From Pseudomonas putida (GTDB taxonomy: Bacteria > Pseudomonadota > Gammaproteobacteria > Pseudomonadales > Pseudomonadaceae): a stretch of DNA of 64,000 nt. Positions 8,575-17,702 of this stretch are shown piece by piece. The first letter of the stretch is position 1; each line of letters opens with the position of its first letter. The position numbers were made by a program, and so were the translations under genes. Below the pieces are notes generated by a model that saw only the letters and a list, made by a program, of their open reading frames with translations, had not been told where the DNA came from and did not search any database. Location of the stretch: positions 1,240,001 through 1,304,000 of the forward strand of contig NZ_CP039371.1 in the NCBI RefSeq assembly GCF_005080685.1. Reading direction: 5' to 3'.

Positions 8575-10374
8575 GTGAGTGATTTGAGTCATATCCGCAA
8601 TTTCTCCATCATCGCCCACATCGACCATGGCAAGTCGACGCTGGCCGACCGTTTCATCCAGATGTGCGGTGGCCTGACGGCGCGCGAAATGGAAGCCCAG
8701 GTGCTCGACTCCATGGACCTGGAGCGTGAGCGCGGGATCACCATCAAGGCCCACAGCGTCACGCTCAACTACAAGGCGCAGGACGGCAAGACCTACCAGT
8801 TGAACTTCATCGATACCCCCGGCCACGTCGACTTCACCTATGAAGTATCGCGTTCGCTGGCGGCCTGTGAAGGCGCGCTGCTGGTGGTGGATGCCGGCCA
8901 GGGCGTCGAGGCGCAATCGGTCGCCAACTGCTATACCGCCATCGAGCAAGGCCTCGAGGTGATGCCGGTGCTGAACAAGATGGACCTGCCCCAGGCCGAC
9001 CCGGACCGCGTCAAGGACGAGATCGAGAAGATCATCGGCATCGACGCCACCGACGCCGTGGCCTGCAGCGCCAAGAGCGGCATGGGCGTCGACGAGGTGC
9101 TCGAGCGCCTGGTGCAGACCATCCCGTCCCCTGAGGGCGATATCGAAGCGCCATTGCAGGCGCTGATCATCGACTCCTGGTTCGACAACTACCTGGGCGT
9201 CGTTTCCTTGGTGCGCGTGCGTCACGGCCGCGTCAAGAAAGGCGACAAGATCCTGGTCAAGTCCACCGGCAAGGTGCACCTGGTCGACAGCGTCGGTGTG
9301 TTCACCCCCAAGCACACCCAGACTGCCGACCTCAAAGCCGGCGAAGTGGGCTTCATCATTGCCAGCATCAAGGACATCCATGGTGCGCCGGTCGGTGACA
9401 CCCTGACCCTGTCCACGACCCCTGAGGTCGAAGTGCTGCCGGGCTTCAAGAAGATCCAGCCGCAGGTCTACGCAGGCCTGTTCCCGGTCAGCTCCGACGA
9501 TTTCGAAGATTTCCGCGACGCCTTGCAGAAGCTGACGCTCAACGATTCCTCGTTGCAGTACATGCCGGAAAGCTCCGACGCCCTGGGCTTCGGCTTCCGT
9601 TGCGGCTTCCTCGGCATGCTGCACATGGAGATCATCCAGGAGCGCCTTGAGCGCGAGTACGACCTGGACCTGATCACCACCGCGCCAAGCGTGATCTACG
9701 AGATCGAGCTCAAGACCGGCGAGACCGTCACCGTCGACAACCCGTCGAAGCTGCCTGACGTCTCGGCCGTGGCCGATTTCCGCGAGCCGATCGTCACTGC
9801 GACCATCCTCGTGCCGCAGGAGCACCTGGGCAACGTCATCACCCTGTGCATCGAGAAACGTGGCGTGCAGCGCGACATGCAGTTCCTCGGCAGCCAGGTG
9901 CAGGTGCGCTACGACATGCCGATGAACGAGGTGGTACTGGACTTCTTCGACCGCCTCAAGTCCACCAGCCGCGGCTACGCTTCGCTGGACTATCATTTCG
10001 ATCGCTACCAGTCGGCCAACCTGGTCAAGCTGGACGTGCTGATCAACGGCGACAAGGTCGATGCCCTGGCATTGATCGTGCACCGCGACAACGCGGCCTA
10101 CAAAGGCCGTGCGTTGACCGAGAAGATGAAGGAACTGATTCCTCGGCAGATGTTCGATGTGGCGATCCAGGCAGCCATTGGCGGCCAGATCATCGCGCGT
10201 ACAACCGTCAAGGCGCTCAGAAAGAACGTACTGGCCAAGTGCTACGGCGGTGACGTCAGCCGTAAGAAGAAGTTGCTGGAAAAGCAGAAGGCCGGTAAGA
10301 AACGCATGAAACAGGTGGGCAACGTGGAAATTCCACAAGAAGCCTTCCTCGCCGTGCTCAGGTTGGATAGCTAG
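8575..10374 (+). CDS. lepA: elongation factor 4 (LepA)
   Basis: A 599-residue ribosome-associated GTPase of the EF4 family that influences translation initiation and elongation under stress. The GTPase domain carries the P-loop [13 protein letters not shown], switch [10 protein letters not shown] and NKMD; EF-G-like domains follow, and the unique C-terminal domain ends with a lysine-rich segment ([18 protein letters not shown]). Start is GTG at 8575, giving [15 protein letters not shown], the canonical family N-terminus. lepB begins 6 bp after its stop, so the two are co-transcribed. Confidence 0.97.
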   Translation: MSDLSHIRNFSIIAHIDHGKSTLADRFIQMCGGLTAREMEAQVLDSMDLERERGITIKAHSVTLNYKAQDGKTYQLNFIDTPGHVDFTYEVSRSLAACEGALLVVDAGQGVEAQSVANCYTAIEQGLEVMPVLNKMDLPQADPDRVKDEIEKIIGIDATDAVACSAKSGMGVDEVLERLVQTIPSPEGDIEAPLQALIIDSWFDNYLGVVSLVRVRHGRVKKGDKILVKSTGKVHLVDSVGVFTPKHTQTADLKAGEVGFIIASIKDIHGAPVGDTLTLSTTPEVEVLPGFKKIQPQVYAGLFPVSSDDFEDFRDALQKLTLNDSSLQYMPESSDALGFGFRCGFLGMLHMEIIQERLEREYDLDLITTAPSVIYEIELKTGETVTVDNPSKLPDVSAVADFREPIVTATILVPQEHLGNVITLCIEKRGVQRDMQFLGSQVQVRYDMPMNEVVLDFFDRLKSTSRGYASLDYHFDRYQSANLVKLDVLINGDKVDALALIVHRDNAAYKGRALTEKMKELIPRQMFDVAIQAAIGGQIIARTTVKALRKNVLAKCYGGDVSRKKKLLEKQKAGKKRMKQVGNVEIPQEAFLAVLRLDS

Positions 10375-10379
10375 GTCCT

Positions 10380-11234
10380 ATGTCGCTAAATTTCCCGCTG
10401 TTGCTAGTCATCGCCGTTGCCGTCTGCGGTCTGTTGGGCTTGATCGACCTGCTGTTCCTGGCCCCGCGCCGGCGGGCGGCGGTCGCCAACTACCAGGGCA
10501 GCGTCACCCAGCCAGAAATGGCCGTGGTCGAGCGCTTGAACAAGGAGCCGTTGCTGGTCGAGTACGGCAAGTCGTTCTTCCCGGTGCTGTTCATCGTGCT
10601 GGTGTTGCGGTCGTTCCTGGTGGAACCGTTCCAGATCCCTTCGGGGTCGATGAAACCGACCCTGGAAGTGGGCGATTTCATTCTGGTCAACAAGTTCTCG
10701 TACGGCATTCGCTTGCCGGTGATCGACAAGAAGGTCATCGAGGTGGGTGACCCGCAACGCGGCGACGTGATGGTCTTTCGCTATCCCAGCGACCCCAACG
10801 TCAACTACATCAAGCGTGTAGTCGGCCTGCCGGGTGACCAGATCCGCTATACCAGTGACAAGCGGTTGTACGTCAACGGCCAGGCGGTCGCCGAGCAGCT
10901 GGTCGGCGCCGAGCCGGGCACCTTGGGCAGCGCCGAGCTGTACAAGGAGAAGCTGGGCGAGGCCGAGCACCTGATCCGCAAGGAAATGACCCGTTATCGC
11001 ATGCCGCCGGACCAGCAATGGACCGTGCCGGCCGGCCACTACTTCATGATGGGCGACAACCGCGACAACTCCAACGACAGCCGCTATTGGGACGATCCGA
11101 ATATCCCCCAGGCGCTGCATGGCATGGTTCCGGACCGCAACATCGTCGGCAAGGCCTTCGCGGTTTGGATGAGTTGGCCAGAGCCCAAGCTCAGCCACTT
11201 CCCCAACCTGTCACGGGTCGGTCTGATCCATTGA
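10380..11234 (+). CDS. lepB: signal peptidase I
   Basis: A 284-residue inner-membrane serine protease that removes Sec and Tat signal peptides on the periplasmic side. Two membrane segments lie at the N-terminus (LLLVIAVAVCGLLGLIDLLFL and FFPVLFIVLVLRSFLV). The catalytic serine is in PSGSMKPTL, the general-base lysine in NYIKRVVGLPGD, and the C-terminal box reads MGDNRDNSNDSRYW. Length matches Pseudomonas LepB (284 aa). It follows lepA by 6 bp; the next gene, rnc, is separated by a structured 161-bp gap. Confidence 0.96.
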   Translation: MSLNFPLLLVIAVAVCGLLGLIDLLFLAPRRRAAVANYQGSVTQPEMAVVERLNKEPLLVEYGKSFFPVLFIVLVLRSFLVEPFQIPSGSMKPTLEVGDFILVNKFSYGIRLPVIDKKVIEVGDPQRGDVMVFRYPSDPNVNYIKRVVGLPGDQIRYTSDKRLYVNGQAVAEQLVGAEPGTLGSAELYKEKLGEAEHLIRKEMTRYRMPPDQQWTVPAGHYFMMGDNRDNSNDSRYWDDPNIPQALHGMVPDRNIVGKAFAVWMSWPEPKLSHFPNLSRVGLIH

Positions 11235-11242
11235 TACCCAAC

Positions 11243-11265
11243 GGCGCTGTCCAGCAGACAGCGCC
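11243..11265 (+). terminator. hairpin downstream of lepB (no T-tract)
   Basis: Perfect 8-bp arms GGCGCTGT (11243-11250) and ACAGCGCC (11258-11265) with a 7-base loop, starting 9 bp after the lepB stop. No T-run follows, so it is more likely an mRNA 3'-end stabiliser or RNase III processing site than a true terminator. Confidence 0.5.
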
Positions 11266-11283
11266 GAATGCATTTCTGACATA

Positions 11284-11337
11284 GGCTGTGTTCTCAGGGA
11301 TCGAGAGATCCGCCGCCCGATGCGGTGGACCACAGCC
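11284..11337 (+). ncRNA. three-way-junction leader RNA candidate upstream of rnc
   Basis: The outer stem GGCTGTG (11284-11290) / CACAGCC (11331-11337) encloses two internal hairpins, GGATC-GAGA-GATCC (11298-11311) and CCGC-CCGAT-GCGG (11313-11325). The element ends 58 bases before the rnc start codon. E. coli RNase III cleaves a hairpin in its own leader to autoregulate, so a similar role here is a reasonable inference. The fold was derived by eye only. Confidence 0.5.
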
Positions 11338-11395
11338 AAACAGTCTTCCAGGATGTTGATTTGAACAACGCGTTGAACAACCCACGGGTGGCCGC

Positions 11396-12085
11396 ATGAG
11401 TGCTTCCCTTGCCCGTCTTGAGCGCAAGCTCGGTTACACCTTCAAGAACCAGGAGCAGATGCTCCTGGCCCTGACTCATCGCAGCTATGCCGGGCGCAAC
11501 AATGAGCGCCTGGAATTCCTCGGTGATGCCATTCTCAACTTCGTGGCCGGCGAAGCGCTGTTCGAGCGTTTCCCGCAGGCCCGCGAAGGCCAGTTGTCGC
11601 GCCTGCGTGCCCGCCTGGTCAAGGGCGAGACCCTGGCCCGCCTGGCGCGTGGCTTCGACCTTGGCGAATACCTACGCCTGGGCTCGGGCGAGCTCAAGAG
11701 CGGCGGTTTCCGCCGTGAGTCGATCCTTGCCGACGCTCTCGAGGCGCTAATCGGCGCCATTTACCTGGATGCCGACATGCAGACCGCTCGCGAGCGCATC
11801 CTCGACTGGCTGGCCAATGAGTTCGACGGCCTGACCCTGGTCGACACCAACAAGGACCCGAAGACGCGCCTGCAGGAGTTCCTGCAATCGCGCGGCTGCG
11901 ACCTGCCACGCTACGAGGTGGTGGACATCCAGGGCGAACCGCATTGCCGTACCTTCTTCGTCGAATGCGAAGTGGTGCTGCTGAACAACAAGAGCCGTGG
12001 CCAGGGCGTCAGCCGGCGTATCGCCGAGCAGGTCGCCGCTGCCGCCGCATTGATCGCCCTGGGCGTGGAGAATGGCAATGACTGA
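11396..12085 (+). CDS. rnc: ribonuclease III
   Basis: A 229-residue double-strand-specific endoribonuclease that processes rRNA precursors and structured mRNAs. The catalytic signature [13 protein letters not shown] is intact near residue 40, the second metal-binding region lies at [14 protein letters not shown], and a double-stranded-RNA-binding domain occupies about residues 155-225 ([13 protein letters not shown]...[15 protein letters not shown]). It overlaps era by 8 bp at its 3' end, the usual rnc-era coupling. A structured leader precedes it. Confidence 0.97.
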   Translation: MSASLARLERKLGYTFKNQEQMLLALTHRSYAGRNNERLEFLGDAILNFVAGEALFERFPQAREGQLSRLRARLVKGETLARLARGFDLGEYLRLGSGELKSGGFRRESILADALEALIGAIYLDADMQTARERILDWLANEFDGLTLVDTNKDPKTRLQEFLQSRGCDLPRYEVVDIQGEPHCRTFFVECEVVLLNNKSRGQGVSRRIAEQVAAAAALIALGVENGND

Positions 12086-12980
12086 TAGCAATCCGACCCG
12101 CTGCGGCTACGTGGCCATCGTCGGCCGCCCCAACGTGGGCAAGTCGACGCTGCTCAACCATATCCTCGGCCAGAAGCTGGCGATCACCTCGCGCAAGCCG
12201 CAGACCACCCGCCACAACATGCTCGGCATCAAGACCGAGGGTGACGTGCAGGCGATCTATGTCGATACCCCCGGCATGCACAAGGCCAACGACAAAGCCC
12301 TGAACCGCTACATGAACCGTAACGCTTCGGCGGCCCTGAAGGACGTCGACGTGGTGATCTTCGTGGTTGATCGGACCCGCTGGACGGACGAGGACCAACT
12401 GGTGCTCGAGCGGGTTCAGTACGTGACCGGTCCGCTCATCATCGCGGTCAACAAGACTGATCGCATGGAAGAAAAAGCCGAATTGATCCCGCACCTGCAG
12501 TGGCTGCAAGAGCAACTGCCGAACGCTGAAGTGATGCCGATTTCCGCGCAGCAGGGGCACAATCTCGAGGCACTCGAGGCGCAGATCGCCAAACACCTGC
12601 CAGAAAACGATCACTTCTTCCCGGAAGACCAGATCACTGACCGCAGCAGCCGCTTCCTCGCCGCCGAACTGGTACGCGAGAAGATCATGCGCCAGCTGGG
12701 TGCCGAGCTTCCGTACCAGATCACCGTGGAAATCGAAGAGTTCAAGCAGCAGGGCCATGTGCTGCACATTCATGCGCTGATCTTGGTCGAGCGGGACGGG
12801 CAGAAGAAGATCATCATCGGTGACAAGGGCGAGCGCATCAAGCGCATCGGTTCCGAGGCGCGCAAGGACATGGAAGTGCTGTTCGACTCCAAGGTCATGC
12901 TCAACCTGTGGGTCAAGGTCAAAGGTGGCTGGTCGGACGACGAGCGAGCCCTGCGTTCGCTGGGCTACGGCGACCTGTAG
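12078..12980 (+). CDS. era: GTPase Era
   Basis: A 300-residue GTPase that binds the 3' end of 16S rRNA and licenses 30S maturation. It has P-loop GRPNVGKST, switch II DTPGMH, NKTD, and a C-terminal KH domain with the [15 protein letters not shown] loop. Two in-frame ATGs exist at 12072 and 12078; the second is preferred because GGAG at 12067-12070 is seven bases from it but only one base from the first. The TAG stop codon is the first part of a REP palindrome that follows immediately. recO begins 69 bp downstream. Confidence 0.96.
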   Translation: MTDSNPTRCGYVAIVGRPNVGKSTLLNHILGQKLAITSRKPQTTRHNMLGIKTEGDVQAIYVDTPGMHKANDKALNRYMNRNASAALKDVDVVIFVVDRTRWTDEDQLVLERVQYVTGPLIIAVNKTDRMEEKAELIPHLQWLQEQLPNAEVMPISAQQGHNLEALEAQIAKHLPENDHFFPEDQITDRSSRFLAAELVREKIMRQLGAELPYQITVEIEEFKQQGHVLHIHALILVERDGQKKIIIGDKGERIKRIGSEARKDMEVLFDSKVMLNLWVKVKGGWSDDERALRSLGYGDL

Positions 12981-13003
12981 GAGCCGGCTTGCCGGCGATG
13001 GGC
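12976..13003 (+). repeat. REP palindrome overlapping the era stop codon
   Basis: TGTAGGAGCCGGCTTGCCGG and the following CGATGGGC match the P. putida-type REP found repeatedly in this window. The TAG of the REP start is used as the era stop codon. Confidence 0.85.
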
Positions 13004-13049
13004 TGCACAGCAGCCCAAGTGCGGTCTCCCCCCGGGCGAGTGATCTTTC

Positions 13050-13733
13050 ATGGAACAACCTGACGCCCAGCCGGCCTATGTGCTGCACAGCCGCGCCTAC
13101 AAGGAAACCAGCGCGCTGGTGGACTTCCTCACGCCCCAAGGCCGGATACGTGCAGTACTGCGCCGCGCCAGGGGCAAGGGCGGTAGCCTGGTGCGACCTT
13201 TCGTGCCGCTGGAAGTGGAGCTGCGCGGGCGCGGCGAGCTGAAGAACGTCGGGCGCCTGGACACCCAGGGCATTGCCGCCTGGTTGCATGGCGACGCGCT
13301 GTTCAGCGGCCTGTACCTCAACGAGCTGCTGATGCGCCTGCTGCCAGCCGAAGCCCCACATCCTGCCTTGTTCGAGCACTACACCCTGACCTTGCAGGCG
13401 CTGGCCGCCGGCCGGCCGCTGGAGCCGCTGTTGCGCTCGTTCGAGTGGCGGCTGCTGGACGACCTGGGCTATGCCTTCGCCCTGGATCATGACGTCAACG
13501 ACCTTCCCGTGGATGCCGGCGGCCTCTACCGCTTGCGGGTCGACGCTGGCCTTGAGCGCGTCGAGCTGGTGCAGCCGGGGTTGTTCAAGGGCACCGAGCT
13601 GTTGGCCCTGGCCCAGGCCGATTGGGACGCCCCCGGTGCCTTGCTCGCGGCCAAGCGCCTGATGCGCCAGGCACTGGCAGTGCATCTGGGGCCAAAACCG
13701 CTGGTCAGCCGGGAACTGTTTCGCAAGCGATGA
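13050..13733 (+). CDS. recO: DNA repair protein RecO
   Basis: A 227-residue recombination mediator that, with RecR, loads RecA on SSB-coated single-stranded DNA. The N-terminal OB-fold is recognisable in [20 protein letters not shown] and [12 protein letters not shown]; the helical C-terminal part includes [12 protein letters not shown] and [12 protein letters not shown]. Length agrees with Pseudomonas RecO. It follows era (69-bp gap containing a REP) and precedes pdxJ by 43 bp, the conserved rnc-era-recO-pdxJ order. Confidence 0.95.
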   Translation: MEQPDAQPAYVLHSRAYKETSALVDFLTPQGRIRAVLRRARGKGGSLVRPFVPLEVELRGRGELKNVGRLDTQGIAAWLHGDALFSGLYLNELLMRLLPAEAPHPALFEHYTLTLQALAAGRPLEPLLRSFEWRLLDDLGYAFALDHDVNDLPVDAGGLYRLRVDAGLERVELVQPGLFKGTELLALAQADWDAPGALLAAKRLMRQALAVHLGPKPLVSRELFRKR

Positions 13734-13776
13734 GCACGTCGTATCCTGTAGCGCTAAACCATCAGGAGAGCCTTTC

Positions 13777-14517
13777 GTGACTCACAGCAACCGCATGCTT
13801 CTTGGCGTCAACATCGACCACGTGGCGACGCTGCGCCAGGCCCGGGGCACGCGTTACCCGGACCCGGTCAAGGCCGCCCTGGATGCCGAGGAAGCCGGTG
13901 CCGACGGCATTACCGTGCACCTGCGCGAAGACCGCCGGCACATCCAGGAGCGTGACGTGCTGCTGCTCAAGGACGTGCTGCAGACCCGCATGAACTTCGA
14001 GATGGGCGTCACCGAAGAAATGATGGCCTTCGCCGAGAAGATTCGCCCGGCGCACATCTGCCTGGTGCCCGAAACCCGCCAGGAACTGACCACCGAGGGT
14101 GGCCTGGATGTGGCCGGCCAGGAGGCGCGGATCAAGGCTGCGGTCGAGCGCCTGGCGCGCACCGGCGCCGAGGTATCGTTGTTCATCGATGCCGACGAGC
14201 GCCAGATCGAGGCCTCGCGCCGTGTCGGTGCCCCAGCCATCGAGTTGCACACCGGCCGCTACGCCGACGCCGAGACGCCGACCGAGGTCGTCGAGGAGCT
14301 CCAGCGCATCAAGGATGGCGTGGCGTTTGGCGTGGGCCAGGGGTTGATCGTCAATGCGGGCCACGGCCTGCATTACCACAACGTCGAGGCGGTGGCGGCA
14401 ATCAAGGGCATCAATGAGCTGAACATCGGCCACGCGCTGGTGGCCCATGCGCTGTTCGTCGGCTTCAAGGCCGCGGTGGCGGAAATGAAGGCGCTGATCG
14501 TCGCGGCTTCGCGCTGA
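13777..14517 (+). CDS. pdxJ: pyridoxine 5'-phosphate synthase
   Basis: A 246-residue TIM-barrel enzyme that condenses 1-deoxy-D-xylulose 5-phosphate with 3-amino-2-oxopropyl phosphate in vitamin B6 synthesis. Signatures are [17 protein letters not shown] at the N-terminus, [12 protein letters not shown], the phosphate-binding region [14 protein letters not shown] and the C-terminal [12 protein letters not shown]. The start is GTG at 13777 preceded by AGGAG. It ends the lepA-pdxJ gene line; a head-to-head REP pair follows, before the convergent cmoB. Confidence 0.97.
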   Translation: MTHSNRMLLGVNIDHVATLRQARGTRYPDPVKAALDAEEAGADGITVHLREDRRHIQERDVLLLKDVLQTRMNFEMGVTEEMMAFAEKIRPAHICLVPETRQELTTEGGLDVAGQEARIKAAVERLARTGAEVSLFIDADERQIEASRRVGAPAIELHTGRYADAETPTEVVEELQRIKDGVAFGVGQGLIVNAGHGLHYHNVEAVAAIKGINELNIGHALVAHALFVGFKAAVAEMKALIVAASR

Positions 14518-14526
14518 GGCCGCAGC

Positions 14527-14562
14527 GCCGGCAAGCCGGCTCCTGCAGGAGCCGCTTGCCGG
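14527..14562. repeat. inverted REP pair between pdxJ and cmoB
   Basis: GCCGGCAAGCCGGCTCCTGC is followed directly by its inverted copy GCAGGAGCCGCTTGCCGG, forming one long hairpin between two convergent genes. It can act as a bidirectional transcription stop or mRNA end protector. Confidence 0.85.
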
Positions 14563-14571
14563 TCACAGGCG

Positions 14572-15528
14572 CTACTTGCGCGCCAGCAAGGTAGCGCGAC
14601 GTGGCGCCGGCAAGCCTTCTATGGTCTTGCTGTGGTCGTTGGGGTCGAGGAAGTCGCCCAGCGACTGGTAGCGCATCCACTCGGTGCTGCGCTGCTCCTC
14701 GACACTGGTCACGCTGACGTCCACGCAGCGTACGTCGCTGAAGCCCGCCCGCCGCAGCCAACGCTCCAGCGCCGGAACCGACGGCAGGTACCAGACGTTG
14801 CGCATCTGCGCGTAACGGTCCTCGGGCACCAGCACGTGCTGCTCGTCGCCTTCGATCACCAGGGTCTCCAGGACCAGCTCACCCCCCTTGACCAGGCAGT
14901 CCTTGAGCGCCAGCAGGTGCTCGATCGGCGAGCGGCGATGGTAGAACACACCCATCGAGAACACCGTGTCGAAACCTTCGAGGTTGGCTGGCAGTTCTTC
15001 AAGGGCGAACGGCAGGTGCCAGGCAGGCAAGTCCGGCAAGTACTGCTGCACGGCCTGGAACTGGCAGAAGAACAGCCAATTGGGGTCGACGCCGATGACC
15101 ATGTCGGCCCCCGCGCCAAGCATGCGCCACTGGTAATAGCCGTTGCCACAGCCGACATCGAGCACACGCTTGCCTTTGAGGTTCAGGTGCGGGTTGACCC
15201 GCGACCATTTCCAGTCCGAGCGCCACTCGGTGTCGACGTGCACGCCGAACAGGTCGAACGGGCCCTTGCGCCAGGGCGACAGGCCCATCAACGCCTCGCG
15301 CATCTGCGCGCGGGTGGCATCGTCGCAAGCGCAGTCCAGGCGCAGGCCATCGACCAGGTCGATCTCGCTCGGTTGCAGGCAAGGCAGGGCCTCCAGCGCA
15401 CCGCGCCAGCGATCGAGGTCGCCATGGCCTTTTTCCATCTTGGCGTCGAGTTGGGCTTGCAGGCCTTGTGACCAGGAAGCCAGTGGGGTGCCCGCCAGGC
15501 GGCGGACCAGGGAAGACAAATCGATCAT
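14572..15528 (-). CDS. cmoB: tRNA U34 carboxymethyltransferase
   Basis: A 318-residue SAM-superfamily enzyme that uses carboxy-SAM, made by CmoA, to convert 5-hydroxyuridine at tRNA position 34 to 5-carboxymethoxyuridine. The nucleotide-binding motif [12 protein letters not shown] is near the centre, and [15 protein letters not shown] and the C-terminal [12 protein letters not shown] are typical of CmoB. The ATG at 15528 gives the family start [13 protein letters not shown] and overlaps the cmoA stop as ATGA, so an upstream in-frame ATG is not needed. It is translationally coupled to cmoA. Confidence 0.95.
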   Translation of the reverse strand: MIDLSSLVRRLAGTPLASWSQGLQAQLDAKMEKGHGDLDRWRGALEALPCLQPSEIDLVDGLRLDCACDDATRAQMREALMGLSPWRKGPFDLFGVHVDTEWRSDWKWSRVNPHLNLKGKRVLDVGCGNGYYQWRMLGAGADMVIGVDPNWLFFCQFQAVQQYLPDLPAWHLPFALEELPANLEGFDTVFSMGVFYHRRSPIEHLLALKDCLVKGGELVLETLVIEGDEQHVLVPEDRYAQMRNVWYLPSVPALERWLRRAGFSDVRCVDVSVTSVEEQRSTEWMRYQSLGDFLDPNDHSKTIEGLPAPRRATLLARK

Positions 15529-16268
15529 GGCAGGGCTATCAGCGATGCGAAATTGAGGCATTGGAACCATGGCACCACCTTGCTGAAACCGGCGGCGTGC
15601 AGTCGTTCCTTGTGGGCGTCGAGGGTGTCGGGCTTCATCACGTTCTCGATGGCGCTGCGTTTCTGGGCGATTTCCAGTTCGCTGTAGCCATTGGCGCGCT
15701 TGAAGTCCAGGTGCAATTCATTGAGCAGGGTCTGCTCTTCGTCGTCGGCAAAACGCAGTTTTTCCGAGAGGATCAGTGCGCCACCGGGCAGCAGCGCCTG
15801 GCGGATGCGACCGAGCAACGCCAAGCGTTGGTCTGGAGCGATGAACTGCAGAGTGAAGTTCATTGCCACCACCGAGGTCGGTTGCAAGGGCAGGGCGAGG
15901 ATATCGGCTTCCAGCACTTCCACTGGCAGCAGTTCCTGGAACATGGAGTCCTGGGCGGCCAGGTATTGCCGGCAGCGCTCGACCATCGCGGCCGAGTTGT
16001 CCACCGCGATCACTCGGCAGCCTTCAGCGCGTACATGGCGGCGCAGCGACTGGGTCACCGCGCCCAGCGAGGCGCCGAGGTCATAGAGGGCGGTGTTCGG
16101 TTGCGCGAAACGGGAGGCGAGCACGCCGAGGTTCTCGACGATGGTCGGGTAACCGGGCACCGAGCGCTTGATCATGTCCGGGAACACGCGCACCACGTCC
16201 TCGTTGAAGACGAAATCGGGCACCTGTTCCAGAGGCTGGGCGAAAAGGCGGTCGGGTTGCTTGCTCAC
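15525..16268 (-). CDS. cmoA: carboxy-S-adenosyl-L-methionine synthase
   Basis: A 247-residue enzyme that makes carboxy-SAM from SAM and prephenate, the donor used by CmoB in wobble uridine modification. The SAM-fold motif [11 protein letters not shown], the acidic [10 protein letters not shown] and the family segment [12 protein letters not shown] are present. It overlaps cmoB by four bases. The N-terminus [25 protein letters not shown], read here as the first 11 residues plus FVFNEDV, matches known CmoA proteins. Confidence 0.96.
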   Translation of the reverse strand: MSKQPDRLFAQPLEQVPDFVFNEDVVRVFPDMIKRSVPGYPTIVENLGVLASRFAQPNTALYDLGASLGAVTQSLRRHVRAEGCRVIAVDNSAAMVERCRQYLAAQDSMFQELLPVEVLEADILALPLQPTSVVAMNFTLQFIAPDQRLALLGRIRQALLPGGALILSEKLRFADDEEQTLLNELHLDFKRANGYSELEIAQKRSAIENVMKPDTLDAHKERLHAAGFSKVVPWFQCLNFASLIALP

Positions 16269-16443
16269 GGTGTCGCTCGTGCTGGGAAACGGGGCGCCAT
16301 TCTAGCCAAAACCCGCCATCGCTGCCTAATGATCGGACCAATGCGACGGGCCGTGGGGTGGGGACTGTTTCCCTTTATCAAAGCTCTGACTGAGAACGGC
16401 GATCTTTCTCCCCGGGTATCGTAATAATCCCGACTTCCCAGCG

Positions 16444-16480
16444 CAGTGGACATGTTTAAAGTCGCTCACGTAGTCCACTG
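16444..16480. promoter_or_regulatory. inverted repeat upstream of the xaxA-like gene
   Basis: Perfect 8-bp arms CAGTGGAC (16444-16451) and GTCCACTG (16473-16480) with a 21-bp spacer, ending 25 bp before the toxin start codon. It could be a regulator binding site or a leader hairpin; the cognate regulator is unknown and none is encoded nearby. Confidence 0.4.
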
Positions 16481-16505
16481 TCTATTGAACCATTAGAGGC
16501 ATCGT

Positions 16506-17699
16506 ATGGTAAGCGAAAGTATTGAGTATTCAGCGCTATTCGCGTCGGATGGAGCAACACCTAGGAAGTCCTTCGCCTTTGAAGAATTGGACTGCGAGCA
16601 GCGCGCAGCCTTGGTGCCCAGTCAACTGTTCGATCACAAGAAAAATGATCCGGCATTCCTTTTTAGTTCGGACAATCTATTAACTATCAAACGTTATGAA
16701 CGTGCCGTTGGACGTTTGCCCAGTCATCGGGAGATTGAGGCAAACCGAGCCTTCGCCATCTTGCAGATCGACGTTGCCGACGTGAAAGTGCTGTTTGACA
16801 ATCTGCGTGCGCATGCCAACTCCTGGGATGCGATCGAAGACGGCTGCAAGCAATTAGGTGCCGGCTTGCAGGTATTTGCCGAGTCAATCATCACGGAAGG
16901 CGCTGCACTGATAGCGCAGATCAAGGCCATGGACTCGTGGAATGCCCAGGTCGACAGCAAGGCTCTGGGTGGCGCGGCCTTCATGAACGGTGATGGCAAG
17001 ACCTTCCGCGAGCAGGTCGACGCCCACCTCTCGTTGATCAAAGAGGATGTTCTGCACCAGCGCAGCAACATTCAACACATAAGGGCGCTTGTCGACCGCT
17101 TCGGCGATGACATCAGCGAAAATCTCAAGCCCATGACCGATGCCTTGTTTGCGCATGTCAAGAGCCACTCCGTTCCCGGAAAACTGGTCGAGCTGCAGCA
17201 GACGCTTACCGAGTTGGACGAGGCCATACAACTAAAGTTGGGCCAATACAAAACCTTTGTCGGTGTTTCCTTCTCCGGCTTGGCGTTTGGCCCTTTCGGG
17301 CTCATCGTGACCGGTGGCATCTTCGGCGCCAAAGCTGAAAAGGTCAGAAAGGAAAAGAACGAACTGATTAAACAACGCGCGCAGGTGGACCGCGACATCA
17401 AAGCGCTTATTGGTGACGTCGGTGGATTCGAAACCATCGGTGAGCATATTTTGGACATACAGTTTCGTCTGGTTGACGTCAGTGTGGCGGCAAAGAATCT
17501 GGAAGATGTCTGGATTCTCCTGGAAGCCTATGTGGAACATTCCTTCCGAAGAGCCGAGCGCGTGTCTACCCAGTTGGAGCTTCGTCACTTTGTCACTTCG
17601 TTCGAGCGGGTCATCAGGCCTTGGAACAATATCCAGGACATCTCGGTCCAGCTTTCCCGGCTGTTCAACACATCGCTCGAACTTGAAGGAGACGAATAA
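16506..17699 (+). CDS. xaxA: alpha-xenorhabdolysin-type binary toxin subunit A
   Basis: A 397-residue, mostly alpha-helical protein resembling XaxA of the alpha-pore-forming xenorhabdolysins (about 400 aa). Long helices run through residues 80-245 and 285-390. Between them, at about residues 250-280, is a hydrophobic hairpin (FVGVSFSGLAFGPFGLIVTG) followed by a basic KAEKVRKEK stretch, the expected membrane-inserting element. No Sec signal peptide is visible, as is usual for this family. The partner subunit begins 3 bp after the stop. AGAGG precedes the ATG. In Xenorhabdus the pair lyses insect haemocytes and mammalian cells; the target here is unknown. Confidence 0.82.
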   Translation: MVSESIEYSALFASDGATPRKSFAFEELDCEQRAALVPSQLFDHKKNDPAFLFSSDNLLTIKRYERAVGRLPSHREIEANRAFAILQIDVADVKVLFDNLRAHANSWDAIEDGCKQLGAGLQVFAESIITEGAALIAQIKAMDSWNAQVDSKALGGAAFMNGDGKTFREQVDAHLSLIKEDVLHQRSNIQHIRALVDRFGDDISENLKPMTDALFAHVKSHSVPGKLVELQQTLTELDEAIQLKLGQYKTFVGVSFSGLAFGPFGLIVTGGIFGAKAEKVRKEKNELIKQRAQVDRDIKALIGDVGGFETIGEHILDIQFRLVDVSVAAKNLEDVWILLEAYVEHSFRRAERVSTQLELRHFVTSFERVIRPWNNIQDISVQLSRLFNTSLELEGDE

Positions 17700-17702
17700 A
17701 TC

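Noticed and set aside
8527..10338. 603-codon reverse open frame
   Set aside because: Antisense to lepA, whose protein is unmistakable.
12009..13685. 558-codon reverse open frame
   Set aside because: Spans era and recO on the opposite strand; no family features.
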